Notes: generated from the letters alone by a model not told the origin. Positions 31,097 through 45,468 are shown, numbered from the stretch's first letter. The stretch: DNA of 64,000 bases from Candidatus Legionella polyplacis (GCF_037013735.1 NZ_CP135136.1:124001-188000), one strand, 5' to 3'. Numbers and translations: made by a program.

Positions 31097-31134
31097 ATAA
31101 TACAATAATATAAACATTTATATTATTGTATTAT
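31097..31134. repeat. Perfect 18-bp inverted repeat at the rpsJ stop
   Basis: Two exact 18-bp arms, ATAATACAATAATATAAA and its reverse complement, separated by only CA. The first base of the rpsJ stop is the outer edge of the right arm. Lies between rpsJ and rplC. As RNA it could form a stem with no U-tract following on the minus strand, so it is not a classic intrinsic terminator; a processing or 3'-protection structure is possible. Confidence 0.8.
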
Positions 31135-31454
31135 TAATCATCATCATCTAAGCTAATCTGAACATCAACTCCAGAAGCCAAATCAAGTTTCATCAAAGCA
31201 TCTACCGTTTTATCAGTAGGATGAACTATAACAACTAACCTCTTATGCGTTGGAAGTTCATATTGATCTCTAGCATCCTTGTTAACATGAGGAGATGCTA
31301 AAACAGTAAATTTCTCTATTTTTGTAGGCAAAGGTATAGGACCTTTAATTCTAGCTCCAGTACGCTTTGCAGTTTCAACAATCTCCTTTACTGAAGTATC
31401 AATTAACTTATGATCGAACGATTTTAAACGAATCTTAATATTCTGATTACTCAT
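31134..31454 (-). CDS. rpsJ: 30S ribosomal protein S10 (NusE)
   Basis: 30S head protein that also acts as the antitermination factor NusE. 106 residues; [38 protein letters not shown] and [22 protein letters not shown] are all standard. Short acidic C-terminus (SLDDDD). First gene of the S10 block, 20 bp downstream of tuf. Confidence 0.98.
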   Translation of the reverse strand: MSNQNIKIRLKSFDHKLIDTSVKEIVETAKRTGARIKGPIPLPTKIEKFTVLASPHVNKDARDQYELPTHKRLVVIVHPTDKTVDALMKLDLASGVDVQISLDDDD

Positions 31455-31473
31455 ATAATAAATAATATTTATA

Positions 31474-32667
31474 TTACTCTATAATTTCAGAAACAACACC
31501 AGCACCAACAGTTCTACCACCCTCTCTTATAGCAAAACGTAAACCTTCATCCATGGCAATTGGAGATAAAAGATTTACAACCATTTGTACATTATCCCCA
31601 GGCATAACCATTTCCACTTTATCTGGTAAATTACAAGATCCTGTTACATCTGTAGTTCTAAAATAAAACTGTGGCTTATATCCAGAAAAAAAAGGAGTAT
31701 GACGACCTCCCTCTTCTTTAGTTAACACATAAACTTCTGCTTTAAATTTTGTATGAGGCTTTATAGTATTAGGCTTTGCCAATACTTGACCACGCTCAAC
31801 ATCTTCACGTTTTGTACCTCTAAGCAAAATACCAACATTATCCCCTGCCATTCCTTCATCAAGTAATTTTCTAAACATCTCAACACCAGTACATGTTGTT
31901 TTCTGAGTATCTTTTAAACCAACAATCTCAATATAATCACCAGGACGTATCACACCTCGTTCAATTCTACCAGTAACCACTGTTCCTCTACCTGATATAG
32001 AAAAAACATCTTCTATAGGTAATAGAAAATTTTTATCTATATCTCTAGATGGAGAAGGGATATAATTATCCATAACTTCTATTAATTTCTCAATTGACTT
32101 AACTCCGAGATCTCCATTATCTCCATTTAAAGCTTTTAATGATGAACCAACAATAATCGGTATTTCACTTCCAGGAAAATTATAACTACTTAATAAGTCT
32201 CTAACTTCCATTTCAACTAACTCTAATAATTCTAAATCATCAACCATATCTGCTTTATTTAAAAAAACTACAATATAAGGAACACCAACTTGACGAGCTA
32301 ATAATATATGCTCTCTGGTTTGCGGCATAGGACCATCTGCTGCAGAAACTACTAAAATAGCACCATCCATCTGTGCAGCTCCTGTAATCATATTTTTTAC
32401 ATAATCCGCATGTCCAGGACAATCCACATGAGCATAATGACGATTTTTTGACTCATATTCCACATGAGCAGTTGCTATGGTAATACCACGCTCTCTCTCT
32501 TCCGGAGCTGAATCAATTTTATCATAAGCCATTGCTACACCACCATATTTCTTAGCCATAATAGTAGTAATCGCTGAAGTTAACGTAGTTTTCCCATGAT
32601 CAACATGCCCAATAGTTCCTACATTAATATGTTCCTTTTTTCTCTCAAATTTTTCCTTAGCCATCAT
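31474..32667 (-). CDS. tuf: Elongation factor Tu
   Basis: GTPase that carries aminoacyl-tRNA to the ribosome. 397 residues: [14 protein letters not shown]-loop, DCPGHADY G3 and NKADM G4 motifs, with domains 2 and 3 complete to GVVSEIIE. Only one copy in the window: the second copy, usually between the Thr and Trp tRNA genes upstream of secE, is missing. Two consecutive ATG codons start the gene. Confidence 0.98.
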   Translation of the reverse strand: MMAKEKFERKKEHINVGTIGHVDHGKTTLTSAITTIMAKKYGGVAMAYDKIDSAPEERERGITIATAHVEYESKNRHYAHVDCPGHADYVKNMITGAAQMDGAILVVSAADGPMPQTREHILLARQVGVPYIVVFLNKADMVDDLELLELVEMEVRDLLSSYNFPGSEIPIIVGSSLKALNGDNGDLGVKSIEKLIEVMDNYIPSPSRDIDKNFLLPIEDVFSISGRGTVVTGRIERGVIRPGDYIEIVGLKDTQKTTCTGVEMFRKLLDEGMAGDNVGILLRGTKREDVERGQVLAKPNTIKPHTKFKAEVYVLTKEEGGRHTPFFSGYKPQFYFRTTDVTGSCNLPDKVEMVMPGDNVQMVVNLLSPIAMDEGLRFAIREGGRTVGAGVVSEIIE

Positions 32668-32700
32668 TGTTATATCACCTCATATTAATTAAAATATAAT

Positions 32701-34785
32701 TTATTGTTTTATAATTTCTTTTATAAGATTACTAGGTACTTCTGCATACTTTTTAAGCTCCATAGAATACGTTGCCCTACCTTGTGTAAACGATCTGAGA
32801 TCAGTTGCATATCCAAACATTTCAGATAAAGGAACTTCTGCAACAATTACATTTCCCAAAGCAGTATCTTCTATATTTTGAACTATCCCTCTTCTCCTAT
32901 TAATATCTCCAATTACATCACCCATATAATTACTAGGTGTTACCACATCAATACGCATAATAGGTTCTAATAAAACTGGAACAGCTCTTAAAACTGCCTG
33001 TTTAAATCCCTGAGAAGCTGCAATCTTAAATGCTATTTCACTAGAATCTACATCATGATACGATCCATCAAATAAAGTTACTTTAATATCCACTACTGGA
33101 TAGCCAAATGCCACACCATTTCTCATTTGTTCTTGAATTCCTTTATCAATAACAGAAATATATTCTTTCGGTATTGCACCACCAACAATAGAGTTAACAA
33201 ACTTATATCCAAATCCTAATTCTTGAGGCTCTACAGTAATCCAAACATGTCCATACTGCCCCCTTCCACCAGATTGACGAATAAATTTACCTTCCTGATC
33301 TACCTTTTTCTTAATTGTTTCTCTATAAGCCACCTGAGGTTTTCCTATATTTACTAAAACACCAAACTCTCTTCTCATTCTTTCTACAATAATTTCTAAA
33401 TGCAGCTCACCCATTCCACTAATGATAGTTTCACCAGATTCTTTATTTATAAAAACACGAAAAGATGGATCTTCCTGAGTTAATTTACCTAAAGCTACAG
33501 ACATTTTTTCTTGATCTACGCTTGTTTTAGGTTCCAAAGATACTGAAATAACAGGATCAGGAAATTCTATCTTTTCTAAGATAACGATATTAGACATATC
33601 ACATAAAGTATCTCCTGTATTTGTTGATTTTAACCCAACAGCAGCTATAATATCTCCAGCTGCAGCTTTTTTTATATCTTCTCTAGAATTAGCATGCATC
33701 TGTAATAAACGACCTATACGTTCTTTTTTATTTTTAGTAGAATTATATACAATATCACCACTTCTAATTCTTCCAGAATATAATCTAATATAAGATAAAG
33801 AACCAACAAAGGGATCAGTAGAAATTTTAAATACCAAAGCAGAAAATGGTTTATCAACATTTTTTAGTACATTAATTTTTTTTCCATCTTTATCTGAAGC
33901 AAAAACAAAAGGAATATCCAATGGAGATGGTAAATAGTCCACTACTCCATCTAAAATAGATTGTATTCCTTTATTTTTTAAAGCTGAACCACAAAATACA
34001 GGAACTATTTCATTATTAATAGTTCTTTTTCTTAATCCATATTTAATCTCTTTTTCGCTAAATTTCCCATCACTCAGATATTTATTCATTAAATCTTCAG
34101 TTGCTTCAGCTGCACACTCAATAATTTTAGAACGATATTCAATACACTCACCCATCATATATTCAGGAATTTCTCTATACTCAAACAACATACCTTGAGA
34201 TAACTCATCCCAATAAATTGATTTCATTTTAATTAAATCAATAATACCTTCAAATTTTTCTTCAGAACCTATAGGCAGCTGCATAATTACAGGTATAGAA
34301 AATAACTTTTCTTTAATTTGACGAATAACATTTAAAAAATTTGAGCCAACTCTATCCATTTTATTAATAAATACTATTCTTGGAACTTTATACCTATCAG
34401 ATTGTCTCCAAACAGTCTCCGATTGAGGTTCTACTCCAGATACAGCATCAAATACAACAACAACTCCATCTAATACTCTTAAAGACCTCTCTACCTCAAT
34501 CATAAAATCAACATGACCAGGGGTATCAATAATATTAATTCGATGAGGTTGAAAATCTCTATCCATTCCAGACCAGTAACAAGTGGTTGCCGCAGAAGTT
34601 ATAGTTATACCTCGTTCCTGCTCTTGATCCATCCAATCCATAATAGCAGACCCATCATGAACTTCTCCTAATTTATGAGAAATTCCAGTATAAAATAATA
34701 CTCTCTCGGTAGTAGTTGTTTTCCCTGCATCAACATGAGCAGCAATACCAATATTTCTATATAATTTTAATGAAAACTCAGACAC
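32701..34785 (-). CDS. fusA: Elongation factor G
   Basis: Translocase GTPase of elongation and recycling. 694 residues: [17 protein letters not shown]-loop, [15 protein letters not shown], then domains II-V, including the [10 protein letters not shown] loop in domain IV. Start codon is GTG, supported by AAGG 9 bp upstream. Between rpsG and tuf. Confidence 0.98.
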   Translation of the reverse strand: MSEFSLKLYRNIGIAAHVDAGKTTTTERVLFYTGISHKLGEVHDGSAIMDWMDQEQERGITITSAATTCYWSGMDRDFQPHRINIIDTPGHVDFMIEVERSLRVLDGVVVVFDAVSGVEPQSETVWRQSDRYKVPRIVFINKMDRVGSNFLNVIRQIKEKLFSIPVIMQLPIGSEEKFEGIIDLIKMKSIYWDELSQGMLFEYREIPEYMMGECIEYRSKIIECAAEATEDLMNKYLSDGKFSEKEIKYGLRKRTINNEIVPVFCGSALKNKGIQSILDGVVDYLPSPLDIPFVFASDKDGKKINVLKNVDKPFSALVFKISTDPFVGSLSYIRLYSGRIRSGDIVYNSTKNKKERIGRLLQMHANSREDIKKAAAGDIIAAVGLKSTNTGDTLCDMSNIVILEKIEFPDPVISVSLEPKTSVDQEKMSVALGKLTQEDPSFRVFINKESGETIISGMGELHLEIIVERMRREFGVLVNIGKPQVAYRETIKKKVDQEGKFIRQSGGRGQYGHVWITVEPQELGFGYKFVNSIVGGAIPKEYISVIDKGIQEQMRNGVAFGYPVVDIKVTLFDGSYHDVDSSEIAFKIAASQGFKQAVLRAVPVLLEPIMRIDVVTPSNYMGDVIGDINRRRGIVQNIEDTALGNVIVAEVPLSEMFGYATDLRSFTQGRATYSMELKKYAEVPSNLIKEIIKQ

Positions 34786-34805
34786 AATATAATACCTTCA
34801 TAAAA

Positions 34806-35309
34806 TTAATTCCATCTAAAATGTGCAAAAGCTTTATTAGCATTTGCCATTTTATGAGTATCCTCACGCTTTTTTACAGAAAGTCCCTTATGTTTAAAAG
34901 CATCTATTAATTCACCAGCCAAACGTAACGTCATTCCCTTTTCAGAACGAGAACGAGCAAATTTTATAATCCACCTCATAGCTAATGCTAAACTTCTATC
35001 TAAACATACTTCAACTGGAACCTGATAAGTAGCTCCACCAACTCTTCTTGATCTTACCTCAACACTAGGACGAACGTTATTAATAGCTTTTTCAAAACAA
35101 CTTAAAATCTTATCCTTTTTCTCAGAAGAATCAATAACATCTCTTTCCACTGAATTATAAAGTAATTTCATAGAATTATAGATTATTTTCTCAGAAATTG
35201 TCTTTTTACCATTTATCATTAAAACATTAATAAACTTCGCAAGTAATCGACTATTATATTTTGGATCAGATAATATTTTTCTTTTTAATACATTTTTTTT
35301 TCTTGACAT
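34806..35309 (-). CDS. rpsG: 30S ribosomal protein S7
   Basis: Head-nucleating 30S protein next to the E site. 167 residues, about ten longer than usual because of an insertion around [37 protein letters not shown] and [18 protein letters not shown] are typical. Str operon, 43 bp after rpsL. Confidence 0.97.
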   Translation of the reverse strand: MSRKKNVLKRKILSDPKYNSRLLAKFINVLMINGKKTISEKIIYNSMKLLYNSVERDVIDSSEKKDKILSCFEKAINNVRPSVEVRSRRVGGATYQVPVEVCLDRSLALAMRWIIKFARSRSEKGMTLRLAGELIDAFKHKGLSVKKREDTHKMANANKAFAHFRWN

Positions 35310-35352
35310 TTTTTTAATTTAAAAATAATAAAAAACTTAACTATAAAAAATC

Positions 35353-35730
35353 TTATTTTACCTTAACTACTTTTGTTCCATACTTAGAACGACCTTTCTT
35401 TCTATTCTCAACACCAGAAGTATCTAAACTTCCTCTTATAACATGATATCTAACTCCAGGCAAATCTTTCACTCTACCTCCACGTATCAAAACAACAGAA
35501 TGTTCCTGTAAATTATGACCTTCTCCTCCAATATAAGAAGTAACCTCAAATCCATTTGTTAAACGAACACGAGCTACTTTCCTCATAGCTGAATTAGGTT
35601 TTTTTGGAGTTGTAGTATATACACGAGTACATACTCCACGCTTCTGAGGACAACCAGACAATGCAGGAACATTGGTCTTTTTTCTTATATGTTTTCTAGG
35701 TTTTCTAACTAACTGATTAATAGTTACCAT
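35353..35730 (-). CDS. rpsL: 30S ribosomal protein S12
   Basis: Decoding-centre protein. Start at the ATG giving [14 protein letters not shown], the invariant family start; the upstream frame is filler. 125 residues. [18 protein letters not shown] carries the streptomycin-site lysine (equivalent of K42/43) and [17 protein letters not shown] is intact. Opens the str operon after rpoC. Confidence 0.98.
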   Translation of the reverse strand: MVTINQLVRKPRKHIRKKTNVPALSGCPQKRGVCTRVYTTTPKKPNSAMRKVARVRLTNGFEVTSYIGGEGHNLQEHSVVLIRGGRVKDLPGVRYHVIRGSLDTSGVENRKKGRSKYGTKVVKVK

Positions 35731-35878
35731 ATTTAAAACCTTATAATTCGCACAAATCAAAATTTATTTTAAAACTTTAACTAAAATAATTAATTTACAT
35801 TATAACACATTGAAAAAAAATTTTTTTATTTTTAATAAAAAAAATTATTTTTAAAATAATTTAAAAATAACAAAAATA

Positions 35879-38800
35879 TTAACTTGTTATCCCATCATCC
35901 ATATCAAATACTTTATTCAAATCATGATCAATTTTATTTGATAAAATCACATTTTTCGTTTTATCACAAAACAATTTAACTTTATTTTTTCTTTTTTTAC
36001 GAAGTTTATGATAAGTATATCCAGTTCCAGCAGGTATTAAACGTCCTACCATCACATTCTCCTTTAAACCTCTTAATTCATCTGTTTTTCCACTAACTGC
36101 AGCTTCTGTTAAAACACGAGTAGTTTCTTGAAAAGAAGCAGCAGAAATAAAAGACTCAGTAGATAAAGAAGCTTTAGTAATACCTAACAAAATTGGAACT
36201 CCTTTTGCTATCTGTTTATTATCTAAAGACAACTTATCATTTTCTTGTAAAAGAATTCCCTCTTCAACATGTTCCCCTAATAAAAATTTAGAATCTCCAA
36301 CAAAGGTTATAACGCGTTTTCTCAACATTTGTCTAACAATAGTTTCAATATGTTTATCATTTATCTTTACCCCTTGTAAACGATATACATCTTGAACTTC
36401 ATTAACAATATAATTAGATAAAGCACCAATACCCAATAAAGATAATATATCATGAGGATTTAAAGGTCCTTCTGAAAGAATCTCACCCCTTTCAACATGC
36501 TCTCCTTCAAATACCGAAATATTTCTCCACTTAGGTATTAATTCTTCATGTTTTTCTTTATCAGAAACTGAAATAATCAATCTTCTCTTTCCTTTTGTTT
36601 CTTTACCAAAACTAACTATTCCAGATATCTTAGCCATAACAGCAGAATCTTTTGGTTTTCTAGCCTCAAAAAGATCTGCAACACGAGGCAATCCTCCAGT
36701 TATATCCCTAGTTTTAGAACGTTCTTTAGGTATACGAGCAATCACATCACCTAATTCAACAATACATCCATCTTCAAAATTAATTATAGCATCAGGTGGA
36801 AGATAATACTGAGCTGGAATACCAGTCCCAGTTAAATAAATATCTTTATTATCATCAGAAACCAATTTAACCATCGGCCTTAAATCTCTACCTATCATTC
36901 CTCTTTGTTTAGCATCTACCACTACAATATTAGTTATACCAGTAATTTCATCAGTTTGATGATGCATTGTTAATCCTTCTATTAAATCAACAAACTTTAA
37001 TTTCCCACCAACTTCAGATATCACTGGATGAGTATGTGGATCCCAATTCGCAATGACCTGTCCTGATTTTACTTTGACATCATCATGAACAGTTAATATT
37101 GCTCCATAAGGCAATTTATAACGTTCTTTTTCTCTTCCAAATTTATCTATAATAGATAACTCTCCTGACCTAGAAATAGTAATAAGATTATTATTTTTAT
37201 GTTTAACTGTCCTGATATTATGAAGTCTAACAATACCAGAATTCTTTATACAAATACTATTCAAAGTAGTAGATCTAGATGCTGCTCCACCAATATGGAA
37301 AGTACGCATGGTCAACTGTGTTCCTGGCTCTCCGATAGATTGAGCAGCAATAATACCAACAGCCTCTCCAGTATTAACTAAATGACCTCTAGCTAAATCA
37401 CGACCATAACACTTTGCACAAAGACCGAACCTAGTTTCACAAGTAATAGGAGACCTAACCATAATCTGATCTATACCAAATTTATCAATCTTTTCAACTA
37501 AAATTTCATCCAATAAAGTTCCAGAAACAATATAAGGAACTTTTTTATCATCTATATAAACATCAGATGCAAGTACTCTACCTAATACTCGCTCTCGTAA
37601 AGGCTCTACTATATCTCCACCTTCTATTAAAGAATGCATTAAAATACCTTTTTTTGTACCACAATCTAATTCAGTTATAACTACATCTTGTGCAACATCT
37701 ACCAATCTTCTTGTTAAATAACCAGAATTAGCAGTCTTTAACGCAGTATCTGCCAATCCTTTCCTCGCACCATGTGTAGATATAAAATATTGAAAAACAT
37801 TAAGTCCCTCTCTAAAATTAGCAGTGATCGGTGTTTCAATTATAGAGCCATCAGGAGCAGCCATTAATCCTCTCATTCCAGCAAGTTGACGAATTTGAGC
37901 AGCTGAACCTCTAGCTCCAGAATCTGCCATCATAAAAATTGGATTAAAAGATTCTTGAAATAACATATTTCCATCAGAATCTAAAATTCTTTCTTTAGCA
38001 ATTTCAGACAACATAGATCTAGCTATAACTTCATTTGCCTTAGACCAAATATCAACCACCTTATTGTATCTTTCTCCATTAGTAACTAGTCCAGATCTAA
38101 ACTGAGATTCAATTTCACGAACTTCTTTATCAGCTTGATCAATAATAGAAGCTTTATCGTTAGGAATAATCATATCTTCAATTCCAATAGAAGCACCAGC
38201 TCTAGTAGCATACTTAAATCCCATATACATTAAATTATCTGCAAACAATACAGTTTTTTGCAATCCAAATTTACGATAACAAATATCCACTACTTTCAAA
38301 ATAACTTTTTTTGTCATAGTTTTATTTATTAAACTAAAAGAAGTTCCATCGGGCAAAATATCAAAAAGAATAGACCTTCCTACGGTTGTATCTACCAATT
38401 CATAATCATTAACTTTACTATTTTTATAATAAATACGAACTTTTATCTTTGCATGAAGATCAATATAACCAGCTTCATAAAAATTTTTAACTTCCTGTAT
38501 ATTAGAAAAGATTTTTCCCTCCCCTTTCGCTAAAATTCTCTCTCTGGTTAAATAGTACAATCCTAAAACCACATCCTGACTAGGAACAATAATAGGCTCC
38601 CCATTAGCTGGGGATAAAATATTATTTGTTGACATCATTAAAACTCTAGCCTCAAGTTGAGCTTCAAGAGTTAATGGTACATGGACCGCCATTTGATCTC
38701 CATCAAAATCAGCATTATAAGCTGTACATACCAACGGATGAAGCTGAATAGCTTTCCCTTCTATTAAAACTGGTTCAAATGCCTGAATACCTAATCTATG

Positions 38801-40090
38801 TAAAGTAGGAGCTCTATTTAACAAAATAGGATGCTCCTTAATTACCTCATCTAAAATATCCCAAACTACAGGATCTTCATTTTCAACCATCCTCTTAGCT
38901 GTCTTAATTGTACTTGCAAACCCTCTAAACTCTAATTTACTAAAAATAAACGGTTTAAATAATTCTAAAGCCATCTTCTTAGGTAGACCACATTGATGTA
39001 AACGTAAAGTAGGACCAACAACAATAACTGATCTACCAGAATAATCCACTCGCTTTCCTAATAAATTTTGTCTAAATCTTCCTTGTTTCCCCTTAATCAT
39101 ATCAGCTAAAGATTTTAAAGGTCGTTTATTTGAACCATTTATTGCTCTACCACGACGTCCATTATCTAATAACGCATCAACCGCTTCTTGAAGCATTCTT
39201 CTTTCATTACGAATTATTATATCTGGGGCACTTAAATCAAGTAATCTCTTAAGTCTATTGTTTCTATTAATAACTCTTCTATAAAGATCATTTAAATCTG
39301 AAGTAGCAAAACGACCACCATCTAAAGGAACTAATGGTCTTAAATCTGGAGGTAAAACAGGTAAAACATCTAAAACCATCCATTCTGGCTTATTTTTAGA
39401 TTCATAAAAAGCTTCAAGTAATTTTAATCTCTTAGTTAATTTCCTTGTTTTTGTTTCAGAGTTAATATTTGGTAATTCTTTTCGTAATAATTTAATTTCT
39501 TCTTCTATATCAATTTGCCGTAACAAATCACGAATAGCCTCTGCACCCATACGAGCATCAAACTCATCTCCATACTTATCTATAGCGTTTAAATATGCTT
39601 CATCATTCAAAATTTGTCCTTTTTCCAGTGAAGTCATTCCAGAATCAACTACAACAAATGATTCAAAATAAAGAACTCTCTCAATATCACGTAAAGTCAT
39701 ATCTAACAATAATCCAATTCTTGAAGGAAGTAATTTTAAAAACCATATATGAGCAACAGGACTAGCTAACTCTATATGTCCCATTCTTTCCCTTCTCACC
39801 TTAGATAAAGCAAGTTCCACTCCACATTTTTCACAAACCACTCCACGATGCTTTAATCTTTTATATTTTCCACATAAACACTCATAATCTTTAACTGGAC
39901 CAAAAATTTTTGCACAAAATAAACCATCTCTCTCAGGCTTAAACGTCCTATAATTAATTGTTTCAGGTTTTTTAACTTCACCATAAGACCAAGAACGAAT
40001 TAAATCAGGAGAAGCAAGAGAGATACGAATCTTATCAAACTCCTCACTTTGATTATTCTGCTTTTTAAAAAAATTCAATAAATTATCCAT
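35879..40090 (-). CDS. rpoC: RNA polymerase beta' subunit
   Basis: Largest RNA polymerase subunit, with the catalytic Mg site. 1403 residues, close to the usual 1400. N-terminal zinc finger ([20 protein letters not shown]), catalytic loop [12 protein letters not shown] near residue 460, bridge helix region, the second zinc site with C...CAKCYG, and [15 protein letters not shown] trigger loop. Directly after rpoB with 76 bp between. Confidence 0.99.
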   Translation of the reverse strand: MDNLLNFFKKQNNQSEEFDKIRISLASPDLIRSWSYGEVKKPETINYRTFKPERDGLFCAKIFGPVKDYECLCGKYKRLKHRGVVCEKCGVELALSKVRRERMGHIELASPVAHIWFLKLLPSRIGLLLDMTLRDIERVLYFESFVVVDSGMTSLEKGQILNDEAYLNAIDKYGDEFDARMGAEAIRDLLRQIDIEEEIKLLRKELPNINSETKTRKLTKRLKLLEAFYESKNKPEWMVLDVLPVLPPDLRPLVPLDGGRFATSDLNDLYRRVINRNNRLKRLLDLSAPDIIIRNERRMLQEAVDALLDNGRRGRAINGSNKRPLKSLADMIKGKQGRFRQNLLGKRVDYSGRSVIVVGPTLRLHQCGLPKKMALELFKPFIFSKLEFRGFASTIKTAKRMVENEDPVVWDILDEVIKEHPILLNRAPTLHRLGIQAFEPVLIEGKAIQLHPLVCTAYNADFDGDQMAVHVPLTLEAQLEARVLMMSTNNILSPANGEPIIVPSQDVVLGLYYLTRERILAKGEGKIFSNIQEVKNFYEAGYIDLHAKIKVRIYYKNSKVNDYELVDTTVGRSILFDILPDGTSFSLINKTMTKKVILKVVDICYRKFGLQKTVLFADNLMYMGFKYATRAGASIGIEDMIIPNDKASIIDQADKEVREIESQFRSGLVTNGERYNKVVDIWSKANEVIARSMLSEIAKERILDSDGNMLFQESFNPIFMMADSGARGSAAQIRQLAGMRGLMAAPDGSIIETPITANFREGLNVFQYFISTHGARKGLADTALKTANSGYLTRRLVDVAQDVVITELDCGTKKGILMHSLIEGGDIVEPLRERVLGRVLASDVYIDDKKVPYIVSGTLLDEILVEKIDKFGIDQIMVRSPITCETRFGLCAKCYGRDLARGHLVNTGEAVGIIAAQSIGEPGTQLTMRTFHIGGAASRSTTLNSICIKNSGIVRLHNIRTVKHKNNNLITISRSGELSIIDKFGREKERYKLPYGAILTVHDDVKVKSGQVIANWDPHTHPVISEVGGKLKFVDLIEGLTMHHQTDEITGITNIVVVDAKQRGMIGRDLRPMVKLVSDDNKDIYLTGTGIPAQYYLPPDAIINFEDGCIVELGDVIARIPKERSKTRDITGGLPRVADLFEARKPKDSAVMAKISGIVSFGKETKGKRRLIISVSDKEKHEELIPKWRNISVFEGEHVERGEILSEGPLNPHDILSLLGIGALSNYIVNEVQDVYRLQGVKINDKHIETIVRQMLRKRVITFVGDSKFLLGEHVEEGILLQENDKLSLDNKQIAKGVPILLGITKASLSTESFISAASFQETTRVLTEAAVSGKTDELRGLKENVMVGRLIPAGTGYTYHKLRKKRKNKVKLFCDKTKNVILSNKIDHDLNKVFDMDDGITS

Positions 40091-40166
40091 TATATTTTAT
40101 ATACCTTAAAAACCATAAAATCCTAAATATTAAAATTAAAATACATAGAAAAAATTAAAAATGATC

Positions 40167-43100
40167 TCAATCATTTGATAATTCAATATCAATACCTAGA
40201 GCTCTGATTTCTTTTAATAACACATTAAATGACTCAGGTGTTCCAGGATCCATATAATGATTTCCATCAACAATATTTTTATATATTCTAGTTCTACCAT
40301 AAACATCATCTGATTTTACTGTAAGCATCTCTTGTAAAGAATATGCAGCTCCATATGCTTCCAAAGCCCATACCTCCATTTCTCCAAAACGTTGCCCACC
40401 AAACTGAGCTTTACCTCCTAAAGGTTGTTGCGTAACTAAACTATAAGATCCAGTAGAACGAGCATGCATTTTATCATCAACTAAATGATTTAATTTTAAT
40501 ATATACATATAACCAACTGTAACTGGATTATCAAAAGCTCTACCGGTTCTTCCATCATAAAGAATTACCTTTCCACTAGAAGGTAAACCAGCTAAATTTA
40601 ACATATATTTAATTTCATCCTCAGTAGCTCCATCAAAAACAGGAGTAGACATGGGTAATCCATTCCTTAAATTATTTGATAAAGTCAATATCTGATCATC
40701 ATCCAACTCATCTAAATTAATAGGTTTTCTATTATGTTTATTATATACTTGATTTAAAAAATCCCTTAAAACATTCAATGAACAACCATTATCAATAAGA
40801 TCAGAAATCTTTTTACCAATAAATCTAGAAGCAAATCCAAGATGAGTTTCTAAAACTTGTCCAATATTCATTCTGGAAGGAACTCCTAATGGATTTAAAA
40901 TAATATCTACAGGAGTACCATCTTCCATATATGGCATGTCCTCAACCGGAACAACAACTGATATAACCCCTTTATTTCCATGTCTTCCAGCCATTTTATC
41001 TCCAGGTTGAACTCTTCGCTTTACCGCTAAATAAACCTTAACAATTTTTAATATTCCTGGAGCTAAATCATCTCCTTGAATAATTTTTTTTCTACTTTTA
41101 CAAAAACGATTTTCTATCTCTTTATCTAAAAGAGATAATTGTTTAAAAAGATTTTTAATTTGTTTATTAACCTCTAAACTTTCCACTATAATATTAATCC
41201 AATCTTCTCTATTAATACTCTTTAAATGAATTGAATCAATCTCAATACCAGATTGTATTCCAGGAGCAGAAATTATTTTATTACTAATTAATAAATTATG
41301 TATTCTACTATATATATTTTCTTCTCTTATCCTTTTCTCATCATTTAAATTTTTTCTAATTTTCATCAACTGTTCTTCTTCAATAATTTTAGATCTCAAA
41401 TCTTTTTGCATACCATCTCTTGTAAAAATTTGAACATCAATAACAGTACCACTCATTCCAGATGGAACCCTCAAAGATGTGTCTTTCACATCAGAAGCTT
41501 TCTCACCAAAAATTGCCCTTAATAATTTTTCTTCTGGAGTAATTTGAGATTCTCCCTTTGGTGTAACTTTTCCAACTAATATATCACCAGCACTTACTTC
41601 TGCTCCAACATAAACTATTCCAGATTCATCCAATCTAGATAATGCAAAATCACCAATATTAGGTATATCAGAAGTGATTTCTTCTATTCCTAATTTCGTA
41701 TCACGAGCAATACACGACAACTCTTCTATATGAATTGAAGTAAATCTATCTTCATGAACTATGCGCTCAGAAATTAATATAGAATCCTCAAAGTTATATC
41801 CATTCCAAGGCATAAAAGCTACTAATAAATTTTGACCTAAAGCAAGCTCACCCATGTCAGTGCAAGGACCATCTGCTATTATATCTCCTTTTTCAACATA
41901 ATCACCTTTAAAAACAATAGGTCTTTGATTAATACAAGTATCTTGATTTGATCTAGAATATTTGATTAAATTATAAATATCCACACCGGAATCTTCTGAA
42001 GGAATTTCACTATCATCTACTCTAATAACAATACGAGAAGAATCAACTAAATCAACTATTCCACTTCTTATTGCAACTACAGAAACCCCAGAATCAGAAG
42101 CAACTATTCTTTCCATTCCTGTACCTATTAAAGGTTTTTCTGATTGTATTGTAGGAACAGCCTGTCTTTGCATATTAGAACCCATCAAAGCTCTATTCGC
42201 ATCATCATGCTCTAAAAAAGGAATAAGAGAAGCTGCTACAGACACAATTTGTTTTGGAGATACATCCATATAATTTATCTTATCTCTATGAGTTAACAAA
42301 AATTCATTTTTATGTCTACAAGGAACCAAATCTGAAATTATATAACCATCTTTATTAATTTCTATATTGGACTGAGCAATGTATTGATCAACTTCTTCAA
42401 TTGCCGATAAATACTCAATTCTATTAGTTACATAACCATTAATAATTTTTCTACAAGGAGTTTCAATAAATCCATAATCATTAATTCTAGCATACACTGA
42501 TAAAGAATTAATTAGTCCAATATTCGGACCCTCCGGTGTTTCAATTGGACAAACTCTACCATAATGAGTTGTATGAACATCTCTTACTTCAAATCCAGCT
42601 CTTTCTCTAGTTAAACCTCCTGGGCCCAAAGCAGAAACACGACGCTTGTGTGTTATTCCAGATAATGGATTAACTTGATCCATAAATTGAGATAATTGAC
42701 TAGAACCATAAAATTCTTTGATTGCAGCAGATATTGGTTTAGCATTAATTAAATCTTGAGGCATAACATTATCAATATCTATCAAACCTAAACGTTCTCG
42801 AATTGATCTTTCTACTCTTATCAATCCTATACGAAACTGATTTTCAGTCATTTCTCCAACACTTCTTACCCTACGATTTCCTAAATGATCAATATCATCA
42901 ACCATACCAATTCCATTTCTAATATCTATAAGAGTTTTAATAACCAATAAAATATCTTCTTTAGTTAAAGTATTTAACCCTAAATTACTTTTTTTCCCTA
43001 AGCGTCGATTAAATTTCATGCGACCAACTAAAGATAAATCATATCTATCTTCAACGAAAAAAAGATTTTTAAATAAAGATTCAGCAGCCTCTTTTGTTGG

Positions 43101-44306
43101 AGGTTCTCCAGGTCTCATCATACGATAAATTTCAACTAATGCTTCAGACTGACTATAAGTCGTATCAATTTTTAATGTATCAGAAATATATGGTCCATGA
43201 TCTAAATCATTTACATACAATATGCTAAAACTACATATATTATATTCTATAATTTTATCTAATAAATCTATAGTTATCTCATCATTAGGCATAGCTAATA
43301 TTTCATCTTTTTTAAAGACATTAACGATAACATCAGCCAAAATCTTTCCCAATAAATACTCTTTAGGAACTATTAAATATTGAATATTATTCTCTTCCAT
43401 GATTTTAACATGATTAGCTGTAATACGACGACCACTCTTTACAATAATATTTTCAGTTCCAGGAACTGTAATATCAAAAAATGCAATTTCCCCCTTTAAC
43501 CATTTAGGCATCAAATGTATATAAAATACATCATTTTTATATTCACAAATAATAAATTTAAAAAACTCTTTTAATATATCTTTACTACTATAACCTAATG
43601 CTTTTAATAAAATCGTAACAGGAAATTTTCTTCTTCTATCAATTCTAACAAAAAGACAATCTTTAGGATCAAATTCAAAATCTAACCAAGAACCACGATA
43701 AGGAATAATACGAGCGGAATATAATATTTTTCCTGAAGAATGAGTCTTTCCTTTATCATGTTCAAAAATAACTCCAGGAGATCTATGAAGTTGAGACACA
43801 ACTACTCTTTCTGTACCATTAATTACAAACGTACCAACATCTGTCATCAATGGTATATCTCCCATAAAAACATCCTGTTCTCTTATATCTTTAATACTTC
43901 TACTATTATTATCAGAAACATCTTTATCAAATACAATCAATCTTATCCGTGCTCTTAAAGATGAAGAATACGTTAATCCGCGAGATTTACATTCATAAAC
44001 ATTAAAATTAGGTTCACCTAATTTATAACTAATATATTCTAATCTTATATTCCCAGAATAACTATCAATTGGAAACACCGATAAAAAAGCAGCATGTAAA
44101 CCTGTATTTTTTAGTTTATCAATAGGTTTATCAATTTGTAAAAAATCTTTATAAGATTTTATCTGAATATCAAGAAGATGAGGAATATCCAACATATCAA
44201 ACTGCTTTGCAAAACTCTTTCTAAATCTTTTCTTCTCAGCATAAGAATATTTAATTTTATTTTCTTCTTTTGAAAACAAAAAACTAAAATTTTTGGATTT
44301 CATCAT
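40167..44306 (-). CDS. rpoB: RNA polymerase beta subunit
   Basis: Second-largest polymerase subunit. 1379 residues, slightly longer than the 1342 of Escherichia. The rifampicin region reads [31 protein letters not shown] (split): D516, H526 and S531 equivalents are wild type, with V and G replacing the usual N518 and E522. Further down are RHGNKGVIS and [20 protein letters not shown]. Start ATG-ATG, good spacing from rplL. Confidence 0.99.
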   Translation of the reverse strand: MMKSKNFSFLFSKEENKIKYSYAEKKRFRKSFAKQFDMLDIPHLLDIQIKSYKDFLQIDKPIDKLKNTGLHAAFLSVFPIDSYSGNIRLEYISYKLGEPNFNVYECKSRGLTYSSSLRARIRLIVFDKDVSDNNSRSIKDIREQDVFMGDIPLMTDVGTFVINGTERVVVSQLHRSPGVIFEHDKGKTHSSGKILYSARIIPYRGSWLDFEFDPKDCLFVRIDRRRKFPVTILLKALGYSSKDILKEFFKFIICEYKNDVFYIHLMPKWLKGEIAFFDITVPGTENIIVKSGRRITANHVKIMEENNIQYLIVPKEYLLGKILADVIVNVFKKDEILAMPNDEITIDLLDKIIEYNICSFSILYVNDLDHGPYISDTLKIDTTYSQSEALVEIYRMMRPGEPPTKEAAESLFKNLFFVEDRYDLSLVGRMKFNRRLGKKSNLGLNTLTKEDILLVIKTLIDIRNGIGMVDDIDHLGNRRVRSVGEMTENQFRIGLIRVERSIRERLGLIDIDNVMPQDLINAKPISAAIKEFYGSSQLSQFMDQVNPLSGITHKRRVSALGPGGLTRERAGFEVRDVHTTHYGRVCPIETPEGPNIGLINSLSVYARINDYGFIETPCRKIINGYVTNRIEYLSAIEEVDQYIAQSNIEINKDGYIISDLVPCRHKNEFLLTHRDKINYMDVSPKQIVSVAASLIPFLEHDDANRALMGSNMQRQAVPTIQSEKPLIGTGMERIVASDSGVSVVAIRSGIVDLVDSSRIVIRVDDSEIPSEDSGVDIYNLIKYSRSNQDTCINQRPIVFKGDYVEKGDIIADGPCTDMGELALGQNLLVAFMPWNGYNFEDSILISERIVHEDRFTSIHIEELSCIARDTKLGIEEITSDIPNIGDFALSRLDESGIVYVGAEVSAGDILVGKVTPKGESQITPEEKLLRAIFGEKASDVKDTSLRVPSGMSGTVIDVQIFTRDGMQKDLRSKIIEEEQLMKIRKNLNDEKRIREENIYSRIHNLLISNKIISAPGIQSGIEIDSIHLKSINREDWINIIVESLEVNKQIKNLFKQLSLLDKEIENRFCKSRKKIIQGDDLAPGILKIVKVYLAVKRRVQPGDKMAGRHGNKGVISVVVPVEDMPYMEDGTPVDIILNPLGVPSRMNIGQVLETHLGFASRFIGKKISDLIDNGCSLNVLRDFLNQVYNKHNRKPINLDELDDDQILTLSNNLRNGLPMSTPVFDGATEDEIKYMLNLAGLPSSGKVILYDGRTGRAFDNPVTVGYMYILKLNHLVDDKMHARSTGSYSLVTQQPLGGKAQFGGQRFGEMEVWALEAYGAAYSLQEMLTVKSDDVYGRTRIYKNIVDGNHYMDPGTPESFNVLLKEIRALGIDIELSND

Positions 44307-44387
44307 ATAGAAATACCCTCTTAAAAATACACAAACACAAAATATTCAAATATAAACCAAATAAAAAAACCATTCATACAAATAACA

Positions 44388-44768
44388 TTATTTTATTTCT
44401 ACAGAAGCTCCAACATCCTCCAATTTTTTTTTAATATCTAAAGATTCATTGTTAGATAAATTATTCTTTACTATAGAAGGAACTTTTTCTACTAAATCTT
44501 TAGCTTCTCTTAAGCCAAGACCTGTAATTTCCCTAATAACTTTAATAACAGAAATTTTATTAGATCCAAAACTAGTCATAACAACATCAAACATAGTTTT
44601 TTCTTCCACAACTTCAGTTTTTTTTTCTTCTTTTAATTTATCTGATACAGAAACTACAGATGAAGAAGAAATATCAAATTTCTTTTCCATAGCATGAATT
44701 AAATCCATAACATCCATTACAGACATATTAGATATTGCTTCAAGAACCTCATCTTTTGATATTGTCAT
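44388..44768 (-). CDS. rplL: 50S ribosomal protein L7/L12
   Basis: Stalk protein that recruits translation factors. 126 residues: N-terminal dimerisation domain, a hinge rich in Lys, Glu and Val, and a C-terminal domain with [27 protein letters not shown] start, 71 bp after rplJ. Confidence 0.97.
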   Translation of the reverse strand: MTISKDEVLEAISNMSVMDVMDLIHAMEKKFDISSSSVVSVSDKLKEEKKTEVVEEKTMFDVVMTSFGSNKISVIKVIREITGLGLREAKDLVEKVPSIVKNNLSNNESLDIKKKLEDVGASVEIK

Positions 44769-44839
44769 TTTTAATTCTCCTTACTAAAAAACAAACATAA
44801 ACACAAAATTATTAATAATTAACTAAAAATACTAATTTT

Positions 44840-45379
44840 TTATATAACTAAAATACTATTTTCTTTAATATCTTTAACCAAATATAAAATCTTAAACAAT
44901 CTTAATAAGATTAAATAAAATATCTTTAAAATCCTATTAATAGGAGCTTTTATCAAATACAAAAAATTAATAATTGCTTCTTTAAAACTAGGAAGATTTG
45001 CAAAAAAATTTAATTTTTCACAACTATAAACTAACCCATTTACCATAAATAATTTAATTTTAATTTTATCAAATTTTTCAACTAACTCTGTTAATAATTT
45101 AGCTACATCTCTATATGATGTTTTTGAATAAATAAAACAAGTAGAATTCACCAAACTAAAATTTAAATGGCTTAAATTCATTTCTTTAAATGATCTATAC
45201 AACAAAGTATTACGAATTACACGTACGTAAACTCCAAAATTGCGAGCTTTATATCGTAATTCATTCATTTGATTTGAGTTTAATCCATAAAAATCTATTA
45301 AAGCAATTGAAAAAACCTTGGAAAAAATTTTAACAATCTCTTTAACTATATCTTTCTTTTTATCTAAAGTTAATAACAT
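44840..45379 (-). CDS. rplJ: 50S ribosomal protein L10
   Basis: Stalk base that anchors L7/L12; represses its own operon in Escherichia. 179 residues: LDKKKDIVKEIVKIFSKV, the RVIRNTLLYRSF motif, and a C-terminal helix region rich in Leu, Ile and Lys (ILKIFYLILLRLFKIL), the L7/L12 binding helix, more diverged than usual. Between rplA and rplL. Confidence 0.94.
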   Translation of the reverse strand: MLLTLDKKKDIVKEIVKIFSKVFSIALIDFYGLNSNQMNELRYKARNFGVYVRVIRNTLLYRSFKEMNLSHLNFSLVNSTCFIYSKTSYRDVAKLLTELVEKFDKIKIKLFMVNGLVYSCEKLNFFANLPSFKEAIINFLYLIKAPINRILKIFYLILLRLFKILYLVKDIKENSILVI

Positions 45380-45468
45380 AAATTACAATCCTCAAAATTT
45401 AAAATACTTCTAATTTGATATTAACCAAACTCTTAAAAAAATAATTTACATTTTTCAATATTAAATAT

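Noticed and set aside
35760-35878. Intrinsic terminator between rpoC and rpsL
   Set aside because: There are long A and T runs that can pair, but no GC-containing stem; such pairing is expected by chance in this composition.
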